A stretch of DNA of 64,000 nt from Acetobacteraceae bacterium (GCA_003164135.1 PLSD01000032.1:1-64000), one strand, 5' to 3'. Shown: positions 8,846 to 18,681, counted from the stretch's first letter. Made by a program: numbers and translations. Notes: generated by a model from the sequence alone, not told the origin.

Positions 8846-9646
8846 TTACTGAATAATCTGGTAATGCACCGTGTAATCCACCTCCACGTGGTCCGCCTTC
8901 GTTCCCGCCGGGAACGGCGGCAGTTGGTTTTGCGCGAACAGGTTCATCCACGCGCCGTCCAGGAACGGTGACCCAGCGCTGCGCAGTAGATGCAGCCCCG
9001 TCACATTGCCCTTGCGGTCCACGGTGAATTTCACCTCCGCAGTGCCCTGCTGGCCCTGCTCGGCCGCCGCCTGCGGGTAATATGCGTTGGCGTTCACCCA
9101 TTTGGTCAGCGAGGCATCCCAATCGGCGCCAACATCGCCCTTCACGCTGAAATCCTGCCCCGTCACCGCCTGCGCGTCGGTTTCCGGCAGGCTCAAATTC
9201 AACGCCTTCTGCGCCTGCGGCATCGGCGGTGCCGGGCTGCCGTTGCCGTAGGACATATTGTTCATCACCACGTATTTATGCGGTGGTGCCGGCCGTGGCG
9301 TGGGGCGGGGCTGCGGTCGCGGCTGGCTTTGCGGTGCGCTCCGCACGGTGGCCAGCGGCATATCCGGCATGTTCAGGTTTACCTCCGCCTGCGCCAGATT
9401 GTTCTGCTGCGGGGGAGGGGGCGGCGGCGGTGGCGTTTGCGCCACGCTGGGCGGCCCATGTATCGGGGCAGGCGGTGCGGTCTGCTGCGCGCCGCCATTG
9501 TCGAACACCACGGAAACCCCCGGTGCGCTCTGTTCCTCATTCTCCGGGGTGTGCCGCCATGCAAACAGCAGGAAAAACGCGACCACCACCACATGCAGCA
9601 CCACCGCCGCCGCCCAATACCAGGGGCGCCAGCGCTGCTCATGCAT
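8846..9646 (-). CDS. TonB-like energy-transducing protein
   Basis: From the ATG at 9646 the product is 266 residues. It has a short cytoplasmic head (MHEQRWRPW), one membrane helix (YWAAAVVLHVVVVAFFLLFAW), a long Pro/Gln-rich periplasmic spacer (PPPPPPPP and PRPQPRPTPRPAP runs) and a C-terminal TonB fold (KWVNANAYYPQAA, then FTVDRKGNV and a hydrophobic last strand). TonB couples the ExbBD motor to outer-membrane receptors, but no exbB, exbD or receptor gene is nearby. The frame stays open to 9811, overlapping the upstream lipoprotein gene; the later start is preferred because it places the membrane anchor normally, although the ribosome site there is weak. Confidence 0.85.
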   Translation of the reverse strand: MHEQRWRPWYWAAAVVLHVVVVAFFLLFAWRHTPENEEQSAPGVSVVFDNGGAQQTAPPAPIHGPPSVAQTPPPPPPPPQQNNLAQAEVNLNMPDMPLATVRSAPQSQPRPQPRPTPRPAPPHKYVVMNNMSYGNGSPAPPMPQAQKALNLSLPETDAQAVTGQDFSVKGDVGADWDASLTKWVNANAYYPQAAAEQGQQGTAEVKFTVDRKGNVTGLHLLRSAGSPFLDGAWMNLFAQNQLPPFPAGTKADHVEVDYTVHYQIIQ

Positions 9647-9704
9647 CGGCGCGGCGAGCCGCTCGCCCGCCGCTAGCTCAACAATGTCGATCGCTGGACT
9701 TAGC

Positions 9705-10223
9705 TCAGTAAGGGCCAGGTCCCGGGTAGTAGCCCGGCGGCGGCCCGCCATATCCCCCAGGCGCGGGTCCTTGCTGAATCGTCTCGCCATTTCCAACCAT
9801 GCATTGGGCATACGTCACGTCATAGCGGCGTTGGAGAGAATCCGCAGCAGCCTGGGTATTATTTCCTGCAACCGAGGCACCGCCCAGCAACCCGGCCCCG
9901 GCGCCAATCGCCGCCCCGGCACCAACATTCCCGCTCAAGCTGCCCAGCGCCGCCCCGGCTGCCGCACCAATCAACGTACCCGCCACCGCGGTTGTATTGG
10001 CGTTCTGTTGTGCAGCGGCGGCCGCCTGCCCGGTATCGCCCATGTTGGACTGCGCATAGTTGCGGCAATTAGCATCGTCCTGCTGGAACTGCGGGAAGGA
10101 TTTGCCCTGCCCAGGCATGGCGACAACGGAAGGCCCGCTCGGCGGCGCCACGGTGCAAGCACCCAGCGCGATAACCGGCAGCAGCGCCAGGCCAAAATGG
10201 GTCAGTTTCTTCTTGGTTGACAT
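9705..10223 (-). CDS. glycine-zipper lipoprotein
   Basis: Encodes 172 residues. The signal peptide ends in a lipobox (LPVIALGAC, Cys about 23). Two conserved Cys (NCRNYA near 54 and AQCMVG near 140) flank an Ala/Gly-rich core (about 80-118, VGAGAAIGAGAGLLGG and similar), the repeat pattern of glycine-zipper membrane-spanning hairpins. A Gly/Pro/Tyr-rich tail follows (GGPPPGYYPGPGPY). Such proteins are common in Acetobacteraceae envelopes and their function is not established. The TonB-like gene follows on the same strand, so co-transcription is possible. Confidence 0.78.
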   Translation of the reverse strand: MSTKKKLTHFGLALLPVIALGACTVAPPSGPSVVAMPGQGKSFPQFQQDDANCRNYAQSNMGDTGQAAAAAQQNANTTAVAGTLIGAAAGAALGSLSGNVGAGAAIGAGAGLLGGASVAGNNTQAAADSLQRRYDVTYAQCMVGNGETIQQGPAPGGYGGPPPGYYPGPGPY

Positions 10224-10372
10224 TCAAAACTCCTGCGCAAGATTCCGTGCGACATCAATACATCACGATGTAAGCCCCCGGGCCGCGTCCCGCAACGCGT
10301 TTCCCAAGGCCCTTACAATTCGTATCGAAGCGAAATCTACCCCCCGATTGAGGCGAAAAAACGGATTAGATA

Positions 10373-11503
10373 CTAGCCGCGTCCCTCAAAAAAATCCTTC
10401 ACTTTCGCGAAAAACCCCTCATGCTCCGGGCTGCCCGCGCCGTAGTCGGTGGATTCAGTCTCGAACTCCTCCAACAGTTCGCGCTGGCGCCGCGTCAGCT
10501 TCTGCGGCGTCTCCACCGCAACCTGAACATACATATCTCCGCGCTGCGCGCTGCGCAGCACCGAGAACCCCTTGCCCCGCAACCGGAACTGATCCCCCGT
10601 CTGCGTGCCAGGCGGGATTTTCACTTTTGCCGCCGTGCCGTCTATCGCCGGCACCTCAACCTCGCCACCCAGCGCCGCCTGCGTCATGCGCAGCGGCACG
10701 CGGCAAAAAATATTCGCCCCGTCGCGCTGGAAAATCGCATGCGGCCGCACCGCGATATGCACATACAAATCGCCCGGCGGCGCCCCGCGCCCGCCTGCCT
10801 CGCCTTCGCCCGAAAGCCGGATGCGCGTACCATCCTCCACCCCGGCCGGTATCTGCACGGAGAGCGTTTTTTCGCGCGGCACGGTGCCAACGCCGGAGCA
10901 TACCCGGCACGGGTTACGCACCATGTGCCCGGAACCACCGCAGGTCGGGCAGGTCCGTTCCACCAAAAAGAATCCCTGCTGTGCCCGCACCCGCCCGGCA
11001 CCGCCGCAGGTCTTGCAGGTCTCCGCGCTGGCGTTTTTATCGGTTGATCCGGTGCCGCTGCACGCATCGCAACTCATGCGCGTGGGCACGCGCACATTGG
11101 TCTTCACCCCGGCGAATGCCTCCACCATGTCGATCTCGACCTGCGCCTTGATATCCGCGCCGCTCTGCTGCTGCCCACCGCCACCGCGCCGGCCACCGAA
11201 CATCTGTTCAAAAATATCGCCCAGCCCGCCCTCGAAACCAAAGCCGCCGCCACCTCCGCCATTGCCCATGCCGCCGTTCTCAAACGCCGCATGGCCATAG
11301 CGGTCATACGCCCCGCGCTTCTGGTCGTCCTTCAGCACGTCGTAGGCCTCGTTCAGCTCCTTGAACTTCGCTTCCGACTTCGCGTCGCCGGGATTGCGGT
11401 CCGGGTGATACTGCATGGCGAGCTTGCGATAAGCCTTTTTCATTTCGTCGGCGGAGGCGCCGCGTTCCACACCCAGAGTGGCGTAATAATCCTGTTTGGC
11501 CAT
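10373..11503 (-). CDS. dnaJ: molecular chaperone DnaJ
   Basis: Encodes 376 residues, a type I Hsp40. The J domain (about 1-70) has the HPD motif (YHPDRNPGD). A Gly/Phe-rich linker follows (about 75-100). The zinc-binding domain has four CxxCxGxG repeats ([32 protein letters not shown]). The two C-terminal substrate-binding folds end near residue 350. It stimulates the DnaK ATPase and delivers unfolded clients. It lies 89 bp after dnaK on the same strand, but a terminator-like hairpin sits between the two, so DnaJ may be made at a lower level or from its own promoter. Confidence 0.97.
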   Translation of the reverse strand: MAKQDYYATLGVERGASADEMKKAYRKLAMQYHPDRNPGDAKSEAKFKELNEAYDVLKDDQKRGAYDRYGHAAFENGGMGNGGGGGGFGFEGGLGDIFEQMFGGRRGGGGQQQSGADIKAQVEIDMVEAFAGVKTNVRVPTRMSCDACSGTGSTDKNASAETCKTCGGAGRVRAQQGFFLVERTCPTCGGSGHMVRNPCRVCSGVGTVPREKTLSVQIPAGVEDGTRIRLSGEGEAGGRGAPPGDLYVHIAVRPHAIFQRDGANIFCRVPLRMTQAALGGEVEVPAIDGTAAKVKIPPGTQTGDQFRLRGKGFSVLRSAQRGDMYVQVAVETPQKLTRRQRELLEEFETESTDYGAGSPEHEGFFAKVKDFFEGRG

Positions 11504-11539
11504 TTCGGCGGGGGATTCCTTTAGTAAACGCTATAACCG

Positions 11540-11566
11540 AAAAATCCCGGGGCACCGCCCCGGGAT
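11540..11566 (-). terminator. intrinsic terminator between dnaK and dnaJ
   Basis: A perfect 10-bp inverted repeat (ATCCCGGGGC, loop of 3, GCCCCGGGAT) is followed, reading on the minus strand, by TTTTT. It lies 27 bp after the dnaK stop and 37 bp before the dnaJ start. It looks like a real Rho-independent terminator, perhaps a partial one that sets the DnaK to DnaJ ratio. Confidence 0.75.
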
Positions 11567-11592
11567 CAATTTACTCTTTATTTACAACGAGA

Positions 11593-13500
11593 TCAGGACT
11601 TCTTCTGATCGTCAACATCTTCAAAGTCCGCATCGACGATCTTCTCGCCATCCGGCCCGGCCTGTGGTCCCGCCGTCTGCGCGGCTTCCGCCTCGGCCGT
11701 GGCCTTGTACATCGCCTCGCCGAGCTTCATCGCCGACTGCGTCAGCCGCTCAGCCGCCGTCTTCAGCGCCTCAACATCGCCACCTTCCAGCGCTGACTTC
11801 GCCGCCGCGACCGCCGCTTCGGCCTCGCCCTTATCCTGGGCCGAAACCTTATCGCCGGCGTCCTTCAGCGTCTTCTCAACCTGGTTGACCATCGCCTCGG
11901 TCTGGTTACGGGTTTCCACCGTCTCGCGCCGGATCTTATCGGCCGCCGAATTCTCCTCGGCATCGCGCACCATCCGCTCGATATCGGCTTCCGACAAACC
12001 ACCGGAAGCCTGGATGCGGATCTGCGTCTCCTTGCCGGTCGCCTTATCCTTCGCCTGCACCGAGACAATGCCGTTCGCATCAATATCGAACGTCACCTCA
12101 ATCTGCGGCACGCCACGCGGCGCCGAGGGAATCCCCTGCAAATCGAAGTTGCCAAGCAGCTTGTTGTCCGCGGCCATCTCGCGCTCACCCTGGAACACTT
12201 TAATGGTCACGGCCGTCTGCCCGTCATCGGCGGTCGAGAACGTCTGGCTCTTCTTCGTCGGAATGGTCGTATTGCGGTCGATCAGGCGCGTAAACACACC
12301 ACCAAGGGTTTCAATACCCAAGGACAGCGGGGTCACGTCCAGCAGCAACACGTCCTTCACGTCGCCCTTCAATACGGCGCCCTGAATGCCCGCACCGATC
12401 GCCACGACTTCGTCGGGGTTCACGTTACGCGCCGGCTCCTTGCCGAAGAAATTCTTCACCAGCTCGATGACCTTCGGCATGCGGGTCATACCGCCGACGA
12501 GGATCACTTCGTTGATGTCAGCAGCGGTCACACCGGCATCCTTCAACGCCGCCTTGCACGGCCCAAGCGTGCGCTCGATCAGGTCGTCAACCAGCGCTTC
12601 CAGCTTGGCGCGCGTCAGCTTCACCACCAGATGCTTCGGCCCGGAGGCGTCGGCGGTGATGAACGGCAGGTTAATTTCGGTCTCTTTCGAGGACGACAGC
12701 TCAATCTTCGCCTTCTCGGCGGCTTCCTTCAGCCGCTGCAGCGCCAGCTTGTCCTTACGCAGGTCGATGCCCTGGTCCTTCTTGAATTCCTCGGCCAGGT
12801 AATCGATCACGCGCTGGTCAAAGTCTTCACCGCCCAGGAACGTATCGCCATTGGTGGACTTCACCTCGAACACGCCATCGCCCAGTTCGAGCACGGACAC
12901 GTCGAACGTACCGCCGCCAAGGTCATACACCGCAATGGTCCCGGCGTTCTTCTTGTCCATGCCATAGGCAAGCGCAGCCGCCGTCGGCTCATTGATAATA
13001 CGCAGCACTTCCAGGCCCGCGATCTTACCCGCATCCTTGGTCGCCTGGCGTTGCGCATCGTTAAAATACGCCGGCACGGTAATCACCGCCTGCGTCACCG
13101 TCTCGCCCAAGTAAGCCTCGGCGGTCTCTTTCATCTTGGTCAGAATGTACGAGCTGACCTGCGACGGGGAATACTTCTGGCCCTTGGCCTCAACCCACGC
13201 ATCGCCGCCATCGCCCTTCACGATGCCATACGGCACCATGCCCTTGTCCTTGGTCACGGTCGGGTCGTCGTAGCGGCGGCCGATCAGGCGCTTCACGGCA
13301 TAAAGCGTATTGGTCGGGTTGGTTACCGCCTGGCGCTTGGCCGACTGGCCAACCAGCCGCTCGCCGGAATCGCTGAACGCCACCATCGAGGGGGTAGTAC
13401 GCGCGCCTTCCGAATTTTCGATAACGCGGACATCTTTGCCTTCCATGACCGCGACGCAGGAATTAGTGGTACCGAGGTCGATACCGATTACTTTACTCAT
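11593..13500 (-). CDS. dnaK: molecular chaperone DnaK (Hsp70)
   Basis: Encodes 635 residues, normal for DnaK. The three Hsp70 signatures are present: [11 protein letters not shown] at the N-terminus, [12 protein letters not shown] near 195 and [13 protein letters not shown] near 335. The nucleotide-binding domain spans about 1-380, the substrate-binding beta domain about 390-505, and the helical lid and disordered tail end in [13 protein letters not shown]. It is an ATP-driven cytosolic chaperone working with DnaJ, encoded directly downstream, and with GrpE, which is not in this window. A heat-shock-type promoter is suggested upstream. Confidence 0.98.
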   Translation of the reverse strand: MSKVIGIDLGTTNSCVAVMEGKDVRVIENSEGARTTPSMVAFSDSGERLVGQSAKRQAVTNPTNTLYAVKRLIGRRYDDPTVTKDKGMVPYGIVKGDGGDAWVEAKGQKYSPSQVSSYILTKMKETAEAYLGETVTQAVITVPAYFNDAQRQATKDAGKIAGLEVLRIINEPTAAALAYGMDKKNAGTIAVYDLGGGTFDVSVLELGDGVFEVKSTNGDTFLGGEDFDQRVIDYLAEEFKKDQGIDLRKDKLALQRLKEAAEKAKIELSSSKETEINLPFITADASGPKHLVVKLTRAKLEALVDDLIERTLGPCKAALKDAGVTAADINEVILVGGMTRMPKVIELVKNFFGKEPARNVNPDEVVAIGAGIQGAVLKGDVKDVLLLDVTPLSLGIETLGGVFTRLIDRNTTIPTKKSQTFSTADDGQTAVTIKVFQGEREMAADNKLLGNFDLQGIPSAPRGVPQIEVTFDIDANGIVSVQAKDKATGKETQIRIQASGGLSEADIERMVRDAEENSAADKIRRETVETRNQTEAMVNQVEKTLKDAGDKVSAQDKGEAEAAVAAAKSALEGGDVEALKTAAERLTQSAMKLGEAMYKATAEAEAAQTAGPQAGPDGEKIVDADFEDVDDQKKS

Positions 13501-13568
13501 TAAATTTCGCTCCTATGCAGCGGATTACCCCGGCCCGAAGCACCGGAACAACCCCTTGAACAACGACC

Positions 13569-13600
13569 CTGATGTATTCAAACCACAACCTGGGCACAAG
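13569..13600 (-). promoter_or_regulatory. possible heat-shock (sigma-32) promoter of dnaK
   Basis: On the minus strand CTTG (13597-13600) is followed after 18 bases by AATACATCAG (13569-13578). The alphaproteobacterial sigma-32 pattern is CTTG, 17-18 bases, CYTATNT-NNG. The -35 core and spacing fit fully and the -10 fits partly. Its position about 70-100 bp upstream of dnaK agrees with heat-shock control. Confidence 0.4.
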
Positions 13601-13666
13601 GGTAATTTTCGCACCCCGGCTGATTTTTTGAGGCTCCCCATACGGCACCCCCTTCCGCCGCGGCCC

Positions 13667-13948
13667 CTAAACCCAGACAAAATCCGTAATCGCCTGCGCC
13701 AGCGCCACATCGCGCTTCGTCACCCCGCCCGCATCATGCGAACTCAGCGAAATCTCCACCTTGTCGTAGGAATTCGACCAATCCGGATGGTGATCCATTT
13801 TCTCCGCCAGCAACGCCACCCGCGACATGAACGACCAAGCCTCGGCGAACGAACCAAACTTGAACGTCTGATGGATCGACTTGCCGTCCTTCGCGAGCGC
13901 CCATTTCCCCGGCAGCGCGTTCAAATCCGCGGTTTTCAGAAGCTTCAT
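13667..13948 (-). CDS. 4a-hydroxytetrahydrobiopterin dehydratase (pterin carbinolamine dehydratase)
   Basis: Encodes 93 residues, the size of the PCD/DCoH family. The ATG at 13948 follows an AAGGGG ribosome site at good spacing. The family motif around the catalytic histidines is present ([18 protein letters not shown], about 50-67), as is the final helix ([17 protein letters not shown]). The enzyme dehydrates 4a-hydroxy-tetrahydropterin. In bacteria it supports phenylalanine hydroxylase or tetrahydropterin/molybdopterin metabolism, but no such partner is adjacent. The frame is open further upstream but without coding character. Confidence 0.9.
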   Translation of the reverse strand: MKLLKTADLNALPGKWALAKDGKSIHQTFKFGSFAEAWSFMSRVALLAEKMDHHPDWSNSYDKVEISLSSHDAGGVTKRDVALAQAITDFVWV

Positions 13949-14064
13949 GGCATCCCCCTTGGTTGCTTCCCCTTGAACTAAGCACTCCAACCCGTCCTGC
14001 AAGGAGGCTTGTCCGGAATACCCCCTCGGTTTTGTCCCGCCGAAAATCAGGCTATTGGAAGTCC

Positions 14065-14223
14065 ATGCCCCCTGAAACGAAACCAGAACCGGCTGCGCCC
14101 AAAGCCAATCGGCCGTCCCTGAACGACCTCTTGCTGGCCGAACCCCGGATCGAGCTGGATATTCCCCCGCGCGGCCAGCTCCGCCACCGGCCCCCGCGAA
14201 ATTTTCTGGAAGAGGCAGATTAG
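14065..14223 (+). CDS. small conserved-looking hypothetical protein
   Basis: From ATG 14065 the frame encodes 52 residues beginning [13 protein letters not shown] and containing [20 protein letters not shown] and [11 protein letters not shown]. It is hydrophilic, without signal or membrane segments. The short linear motif LLAEPR-(x)-E-L-(D/P)-PPRG looks like small basic proteins seen in related genomes, but no function can be named. A longer reading to 13963 is possible, but the extra residues look non-coding and a weak GGAAG site precedes 14065. Confidence 0.45.
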   Translation: MPPETKPEPAAPKANRPSLNDLLLAEPRIELDIPPRGQLRHRPPRNFLEEAD

Positions 14224-14273
14224 TGCGCGAACATATCTTGAGCGAGATACGCCGGTTGGCGAAAGAAACCGGA

Positions 14274-14307
14274 AAAGTACCTGGGCAAGGAAAGTACCTG
14301 GGCAAGG
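14274..14307. repeat. 17-bp perfect tandem duplication
   Basis: The unit AAAGTACCTGGGCAAGG occurs twice head to tail (14274-14290 and 14291-14307) in the gap before the short cis-prenyltransferase gene. It probably arose by slippage. Two similar short tandem duplications occur elsewhere in intergenic DNA of this window. Confidence 0.9.
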
Positions 14308-14423
14308 GATGTTCGAGCGTGAGACGGGTAGGCACGGTTCAACTTAACAGCAACTGAGTATTTTCCGATTCTACCTGCTCGTGTGCGGCTCGGGCACACG
14401 TCACTGTCAATGAGGATATAGGA

Positions 14424-15044
14424 ATGCTAAGGTCGAAAGCACACTTGCCACGTCACATCGGCTTCATCCCAGATGGAAACCGCCGCTGGGCAGTCGAGCA
14501 CGGGTTCGCCCGCGAGGCGGGCTATATGCACGGCGTGGACCCAGGCCTCCAATTGTTTGACCTATGCAGCAGCTTCGGAATTGAGGAGGTCTCGGTCTAT
14601 GGGTTTACCCAAGACAATACCCGGCGTCCATCCATCCAAACGGAGCACTTTCGCGACTCGTGCACAGTATTTGCTCACGAAATCGCGCGCCGCGGGTCGT
14701 CCCTTTTAGTGCTCGGAGACGACACTTCGTCACAGTTCCCAGAGAGTCTAAAGCCGTTTCGGACGCGCCAAGGAGACGGCATTAAAGTGAACTTTCTTGT
14801 CAATTATGGCTGGGAATGGGATCTTGCTGGACTACGGCAAGGCCGCATGCGCTCCCATGAAGTCTCTCGGATGGATCTCATCGTTCGATGGGGCGGCGCG
14901 CGCCGTCTAAGCGGATTCTTGCCCGCGCAGTCGGTTTACGCGGATTTTTTCGTAATCGACGATTATTGGCCGGCTTTCGAACCGGCGCATCTTGATCAGG
15001 CGTTGGCGTGGTTCAAAAAGCAAGACCGGACGCTGGGTGGTTGA
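14424..15044 (+). CDS. short cis-prenyltransferase (UppS-like)
   Basis: Encodes 206 residues, clearly related to undecaprenyl diphosphate synthases but about 45 shorter than E. coli UppS. Conserved regions in order: HIGFIPDGNRRWA with the catalytic Asp17; YGFTQDNTRRPSIQTEHF; LLVLGDD; INVNFLVNYGWEWDL-type block; DLIVRWGGARRLSGFLPAQS with the diphosphate-binding Arg; YADFFVIDDYWPAFEP. So the active site is intact. The shortening falls at the N-terminus and between the NYG and DLIVR blocks, which may limit product length. GC and codon use are lower than in neighbours and no isoprenoid gene is adjacent, suggesting transfer. It is preceded by an AGGA site. It may make a short-chain Z-prenyl diphosphate rather than the cell-wall carrier. 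Confidence 0.85.
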   Translation: MLRSKAHLPRHIGFIPDGNRRWAVEHGFAREAGYMHGVDPGLQLFDLCSSFGIEEVSVYGFTQDNTRRPSIQTEHFRDSCTVFAHEIARRGSSLLVLGDDTSSQFPESLKPFRTRQGDGIKVNFLVNYGWEWDLAGLRQGRMRSHEVSRMDLIVRWGGARRLSGFLPAQSVYADFFVIDDYWPAFEPAHLDQALAWFKKQDRTLGG

Positions 15045-15184
15045 TCCACTTCGGTTTCGCCCGAGGCCTTAACCCCTGATTGCCGCAGCCTCGCGAAACA
15101 TCTGTAACCGCTGCGAACGCCCCACCTCGCGGGGCGGGGCCATTTGCTGGACACTGCAGCCCTGAATTTGGGTGAGGTGATATT

Positions 15185-15436
15185 GTGGATAATGACGGTC
15201 CTAATGCCAAGCATCAGCGCTTCGAGGAGAAGCGGGCGAATGGAGAATGGTTTAAGCTGTCGCGGCATTTAAAAAGCGTAAATACCAGTGAGCTAAACCC
15301 TACCCCAAACTCCACGCCAGAATCGCCTTCTGCGCATGCAGCCGGTTTTCCGCCTCATCAAACACCACCGAGCAAGCCCCGTCGATCACCGCCCCCGCCA
15401 CTTCCTCGCCCCGGTGCGCCGGCAGGCAATGCATGA
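15185..15436 (+). pseudogene. fragment resembling the C-terminus of a GIY-YIG/T5orf172-type nuclease
   Basis: A GTG-start frame with a good GAGGTGA site encodes 83 residues, of which only about the first 38 look real (KHQRFEEKRANGEWFKLSRH). The pattern H-x-R-F-x-x-x-R-x-x-G-E-W-F is typical of the C-terminal end of many GIY-YIG-fold DNA-binding or nuclease proteins. The remainder runs antisense into argF and is Pro-rich, without coding character. No upstream part with the GIY and YIG motifs is visible, so this is best read as a remnant. The family call is pattern-based and tentative. Confidence 0.35.
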
Positions 15437-16235
15437 AAATCGCCCCCTCCGCCGCCAGCGCCATCAGCTCCGCCGTCACCTGATACGGCGCGAACGCCAC
15501 CTCCCGCGCCGCCGCCTCGTCCTCGGAATCGGCCATGCTCAACCAGGTGTCCGTCACCACGCAGGCGGCCCCGTCCACGGCTTCCTCGGGGTCTATCCCC
15601 ACGCTCACATCCGCCCCCTCGTCGCGCGCCCAGTCCAGCACGCCGGGATTAGGCCAATACCCCGCCGGGCAGGCCAGCCGCAGCGTAAAGCCAAACCGCG
15701 CCGCCGCCTCAATCAGCGACACCGCGACATTATTTCCATCACCCACCCAGGCCACCACCTGCCCCGCAATCGGCCCGCGATGCTCCTCGAACGTCAGAAT
15801 ATCCGCCATGATCTGGCACGGGTGCGAAAGCTCGGTCAGCCCATTGATAACAGGCACCGTGGCATGCAGCGCGAACTCATGCAGCTTCGCCGCGCGGTCG
15901 GTCCGTAGCATAATGCCATCCACGTAGCGGGAGAGCACCTGCGCGGTGTCCGCAATCGTCTCGCCGCGGCCGATCTGCATATCGCGCGAGGACAGCACGA
16001 TCACATCCCCGCCCAACTCCCGCATCGCCACCTCGAAGGACACGCGGGTACGTGTCGAGGGCTTCTCAAAAATCAGCGCCAGCGTCTTGCCCGCCAGCAG
16101 TTTATTACCATTCCGCCGGGTGCGCTTCAGCCGCACCGCCGAATCCAGCAACGCCCGCAACTCAGCGCCGGAAAAATCCTTGATATCCAAAAAATGCCGG
16201 GGCCCATTTGCCCTTAAATCCAGTACCGCGCTCAT
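15300..16235 (-). CDS. argF: ornithine carbamoyltransferase
   Basis: Encodes 311 residues from the ATG at 16235, which overlaps the argD stop (ATGA). Conserved family motifs: STRTRVSF (carbamoyl-phosphate binding), HPCQ near 135, a WVGDGNNVA ornithine-domain motif and [10 protein letters not shown] with the catalytic Cys. It makes citrulline from ornithine and carbamoyl phosphate in arginine synthesis. The frame stays open upstream within argD, but the overlap start gives the normal length. It forms a two-gene operon with argD. Confidence 0.97.
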   Translation of the reverse strand: MSAVLDLRANGPRHFLDIKDFSGAELRALLDSAVRLKRTRRNGNKLLAGKTLALIFEKPSTRTRVSFEVAMRELGGDVIVLSSRDMQIGRGETIADTAQVLSRYVDGIMLRTDRAAKLHEFALHATVPVINGLTELSHPCQIMADILTFEEHRGPIAGQVVAWVGDGNNVAVSLIEAAARFGFTLRLACPAGYWPNPGVLDWARDEGADVSVGIDPEEAVDGAACVVTDTWLSMADSEDEAAAREVAFAPYQVTAELMALAAEGAIFMHCLPAHRGEEVAGAVIDGACSVVFDEAENRLHAQKAILAWSLG

Positions 16236-17425
16236 TTCGCGCCAACCTCCGTACCCGCCAAACACCGCGCCGCCGTCCGCTCCAGCAGCGCGATCGCCAC
16301 ATCGCATTCCGCCGTGCCCACAATCAACGGCGGGATCAGCCGCAACACATTCTCCCCCGCCGCCACCGTCAGCAGCCCCTCTTCCATCCCCGCCGCCTGC
16401 ACATCGGTATTCGGCACCACGCATTTCAACCCGCGCAGCAGCCCCATGCCCCGCACTTCGCTGAACACACCAGGGAAGCGTTCACACAGCCCCGCCAGCC
16501 CGTCGCCCAGATACCGCCCGGTCACCGCCACGCCCTCTAAAAATCCCGGCACCAGAATCACATCCAGCACCGCATTGCCCGCCGCCGACGCCAGCGGGCT
16601 GCCGCCAAATGTCGTGCCATGGCTGCCCGGCACCAGCGCCTTCGCCACGCGCTCCTTCGCCAGCACCGCCCCCATCGGGAACCCGCCGGCAATCCCTTTC
16701 GCCGCCGAGATCACATCCGGCTCAATCCCCGCCCATTCATGCGCGAACAGTTTCCCCGTCCGCCCCATGCCGCACTGCACCTCGTCCAGCCCCAGCAAAA
16801 TGCCCTGCTCATCGCACAGCGCCCGCAGCGCCCGCAAAAACTCCGGTGCCGCCGGCCGCACGCCGCCTTCGCCCTGCACCGGCTCTATCAGTACCCCCGC
16901 CGTGTGCGGCCCAATCGCCGCCCGCACCGCGTCAATATCCCCAAACGCCACATGGTCGAACCCATCCACCACCGGCCCAAACCCCGCCAGATACTTCGCA
17001 TTCCCCGTCGCCGCGATCATCGCCAGCGTCCGGCCGTGAAACGCCCCCTCGAAACATATCACCCGGTAGCGCTCCGGCTGCCCCGCATCGGCGTGGGTTT
17101 TGCGCATGGCCTTCACCAGCCCCTCGTTCGCCTCGGCGCCCGAGTTACAAAAGAACACCGAATCGGCAAAACTCGCCTCCACCAGCCGCTTTGCCATCAA
17201 TTCGGCCCCCGGCACCCGGTACAGGTTGGAAACATGGATCACCTTCGCCGCCTGCTCGGCAATCGCATTGGTCAAATGCACATGCCCATGCCCCAGCGAC
17301 GACGTTGCGATTCCAGCGCCAAAATCCAGGAATTTGCGCCCGCGTTCATCGAACAACCAAGCCCCTTCGCCATACGCAAAGGCAATATTGGCGCGATTAT
17401 AGTTCGGCATTAGCGCGGCGATCAT
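16232..17425 (-). CDS. argD: acetylornithine aminotransferase
   Basis: Encodes 397 residues from [22 protein letters not shown] class III PLP aminotransferase: [16 protein letters not shown] near the N-terminus, [25 protein letters not shown] and the PLP lysine in [17 protein letters not shown]. It transfers the amino group from glutamate to N-acetylglutamate semialdehyde, and in many bacteria also serves lysine synthesis. The downstream argF overlaps by 4 bp. The start at 17425 is preferred over an upstream extension that would overlap the divergent membrane-protein promoter region. Confidence 0.96.
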   Translation of the reverse strand: MIAALMPNYNRANIAFAYGEGAWLFDERGRKFLDFGAGIATSSLGHGHVHLTNAIAEQAAKVIHVSNLYRVPGAELMAKRLVEASFADSVFFCNSGAEANEGLVKAMRKTHADAGQPERYRVICFEGAFHGRTLAMIAATGNAKYLAGFGPVVDGFDHVAFGDIDAVRAAIGPHTAGVLIEPVQGEGGVRPAAPEFLRALRALCDEQGILLGLDEVQCGMGRTGKLFAHEWAGIEPDVISAAKGIAGGFPMGAVLAKERVAKALVPGSHGTTFGGSPLASAAGNAVLDVILVPGFLEGVAVTGRYLGDGLAGLCERFPGVFSEVRGMGLLRGLKCVVPNTDVQAAGMEEGLLTVAAGENVLRLIPPLIVGTAECDVAIALLERTAARCLAGTEVGAK

Positions 17426-17466
17426 GATTGTGCTTTCTAGACGGGAAAGCACGGAATACTGCGCAA

Positions 17467-18681
17467 ATGAACCAGAATAGTCAAACACCCTCCCGCCTCA
17501 CGCTCATCCTCCTGGTGCTGCTCTCAGCCGTCCCGTCCTGTTACGAGGCTTTCGCCATTCTCTGGGGCCAGCGCCACGGCCTCACCGGCAAGGCCCTGCG
17601 CGACGGCCTGGATTTCTGGGCCGGCGGCTTCCTCGCCCTGCACGGCCAGGTGCCTATCCTCTTCGACCACACCGCCTACCAGAGCTTTCTCCAAGGCATC
17701 TACGGCAAGCTGCCCTACCATTTGTGGAGCTACCCACCCACCTACCTGCTGCTCACCACCGCGTTTGACTGGCTTTCCCCCTGGCACGCCGTCCTGGCGT
17801 TCGATGCTGCCTCGCTCCTCCTCCTGGCCCTGGTACTCCGCCTCGCCAACAAATCCTGGTGGTTCACCGCCGCCGTCCTGCTCGCCCCCGCGAGCCTGGA
17901 AAGCGTGCTGGAACACCAAAACGCCTCACTCCTCACCGCCCTCATCGGCGGCGGCCTGCTGCTCATCGCCACCCGCCCGCGCCTGGGCGGCATCCTCATC
18001 GGGCTCGCCACCATCAAACCCCAGCTCGGCCTCACTCTGCCGCTCTACCTGCTCCGCCGCTCACCCGCCGCCTTTGCCTACGCCGCCATGGCTGCCGTGC
18101 TGCTCGCCGATGCCTCGATCGCCGCCTTCGGCCCCGCCGCCTGGTCCGGCTTCATCCACTTCACCAGCCCGGCCATGAGCAACGTGCTGCTCACCGGCCA
18201 GCCGCATGAATTCTCCGCCGGCCTCATCAGCGTATTCGCCTTGGCCCGCCCGCTCGGCCTGCATCCCGCTTTGCTCATCCAGGCGGCCGTCACCCTCGCC
18301 GCCATCGCCGCCGCCGCGCAAACCCGCTCCATCCCCGCGCTGCTCATCCTCTCCGCCCTCGCCAGCCCGTACCTGCACGACTACGACCTCCTCGCCGCCG
18401 CCTTGGCCGTCGCCCTCATCGTGGAAGACCGCCTGCGCACCGGCTTCGCCCCCTTCGAGGCCGTGCTCCTCTTCCTCGCCTGGTTCGGCCCCGGCCTGCT
18501 GCCCTGGGCGCCGCAATACGCCCACGCCGCCCCGCTCGTCCTGCTCCTGCTCTTGGCAAGCGCGTGGCGCCGTGGTGGTGTCGCCCCATGCGACTCCTCT
18601 CAGGCTCCGCCCGTCTCGCCGGCGTCATCGGCTGGCCGGTCGCCCATTCCCGCTCCCCCAGGCTCCACGGCGCCTGGCTGA
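17467..18681 (+). CDS. GT87/DUF2029-like polytopic membrane protein
   Basis: From ATG 17467 encodes 404 residues with about 9-10 hydrophobic segments. The pattern GLDFWAGGFLALHGQVPILFD near the N-terminus, then SYPPTYLLL and KPQLGLTLPLYLLRR, is characteristic of the GT87 (DUF2029) family, integral polyprenyl-phosphate-sugar-dependent mannosyl-type transferases. The Asp in the first periplasmic loop is retained. The last 30 or so residues, after ASAWRRGG, are an off-frame reading of aroE and do not look like protein. The overlap with aroE is 94 bp, unlike the 4-bp overlaps elsewhere, so the original stop may have been lost. Confidence 0.75.
   Translation: MNQNSQTPSRLTLILLVLLSAVPSCYEAFAILWGQRHGLTGKALRDGLDFWAGGFLALHGQVPILFDHTAYQSFLQGIYGKLPYHLWSYPPTYLLLTTAFDWLSPWHAVLAFDAASLLLLALVLRLANKSWWFTAAVLLAPASLESVLEHQNASLLTALIGGGLLLIATRPRLGGILIGLATIKPQLGLTLPLYLLRRSPAAFAYAAMAAVLLADASIAAFGPAAWSGFIHFTSPAMSNVLLTGQPHEFSAGLISVFALARPLGLHPALLIQAAVTLAAIAAAAQTRSIPALLILSALASPYLHDYDLLAAALAVALIVEDRLRTGFAPFEAVLLFLAWFGPGLLPWAPQYAHAAPLVLLLLLASAWRRGGVAPCDSSQAPPVSPASSAGRSPIPAPPGSTAPG

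Noticed and set aside
8883-8892. Third CACGTG palindrome (CTCCACGTGG) as parS
   Set aside because: It lies inside the TonB-like coding sequence and the outer arms do not match TGTT/AACA.
8799-9122. N-terminal extension of RecJ by about 108 residues
   Set aside because: The extra residues are an off-frame reading of the TonB-like gene; RecJ family length and start fit 8798.
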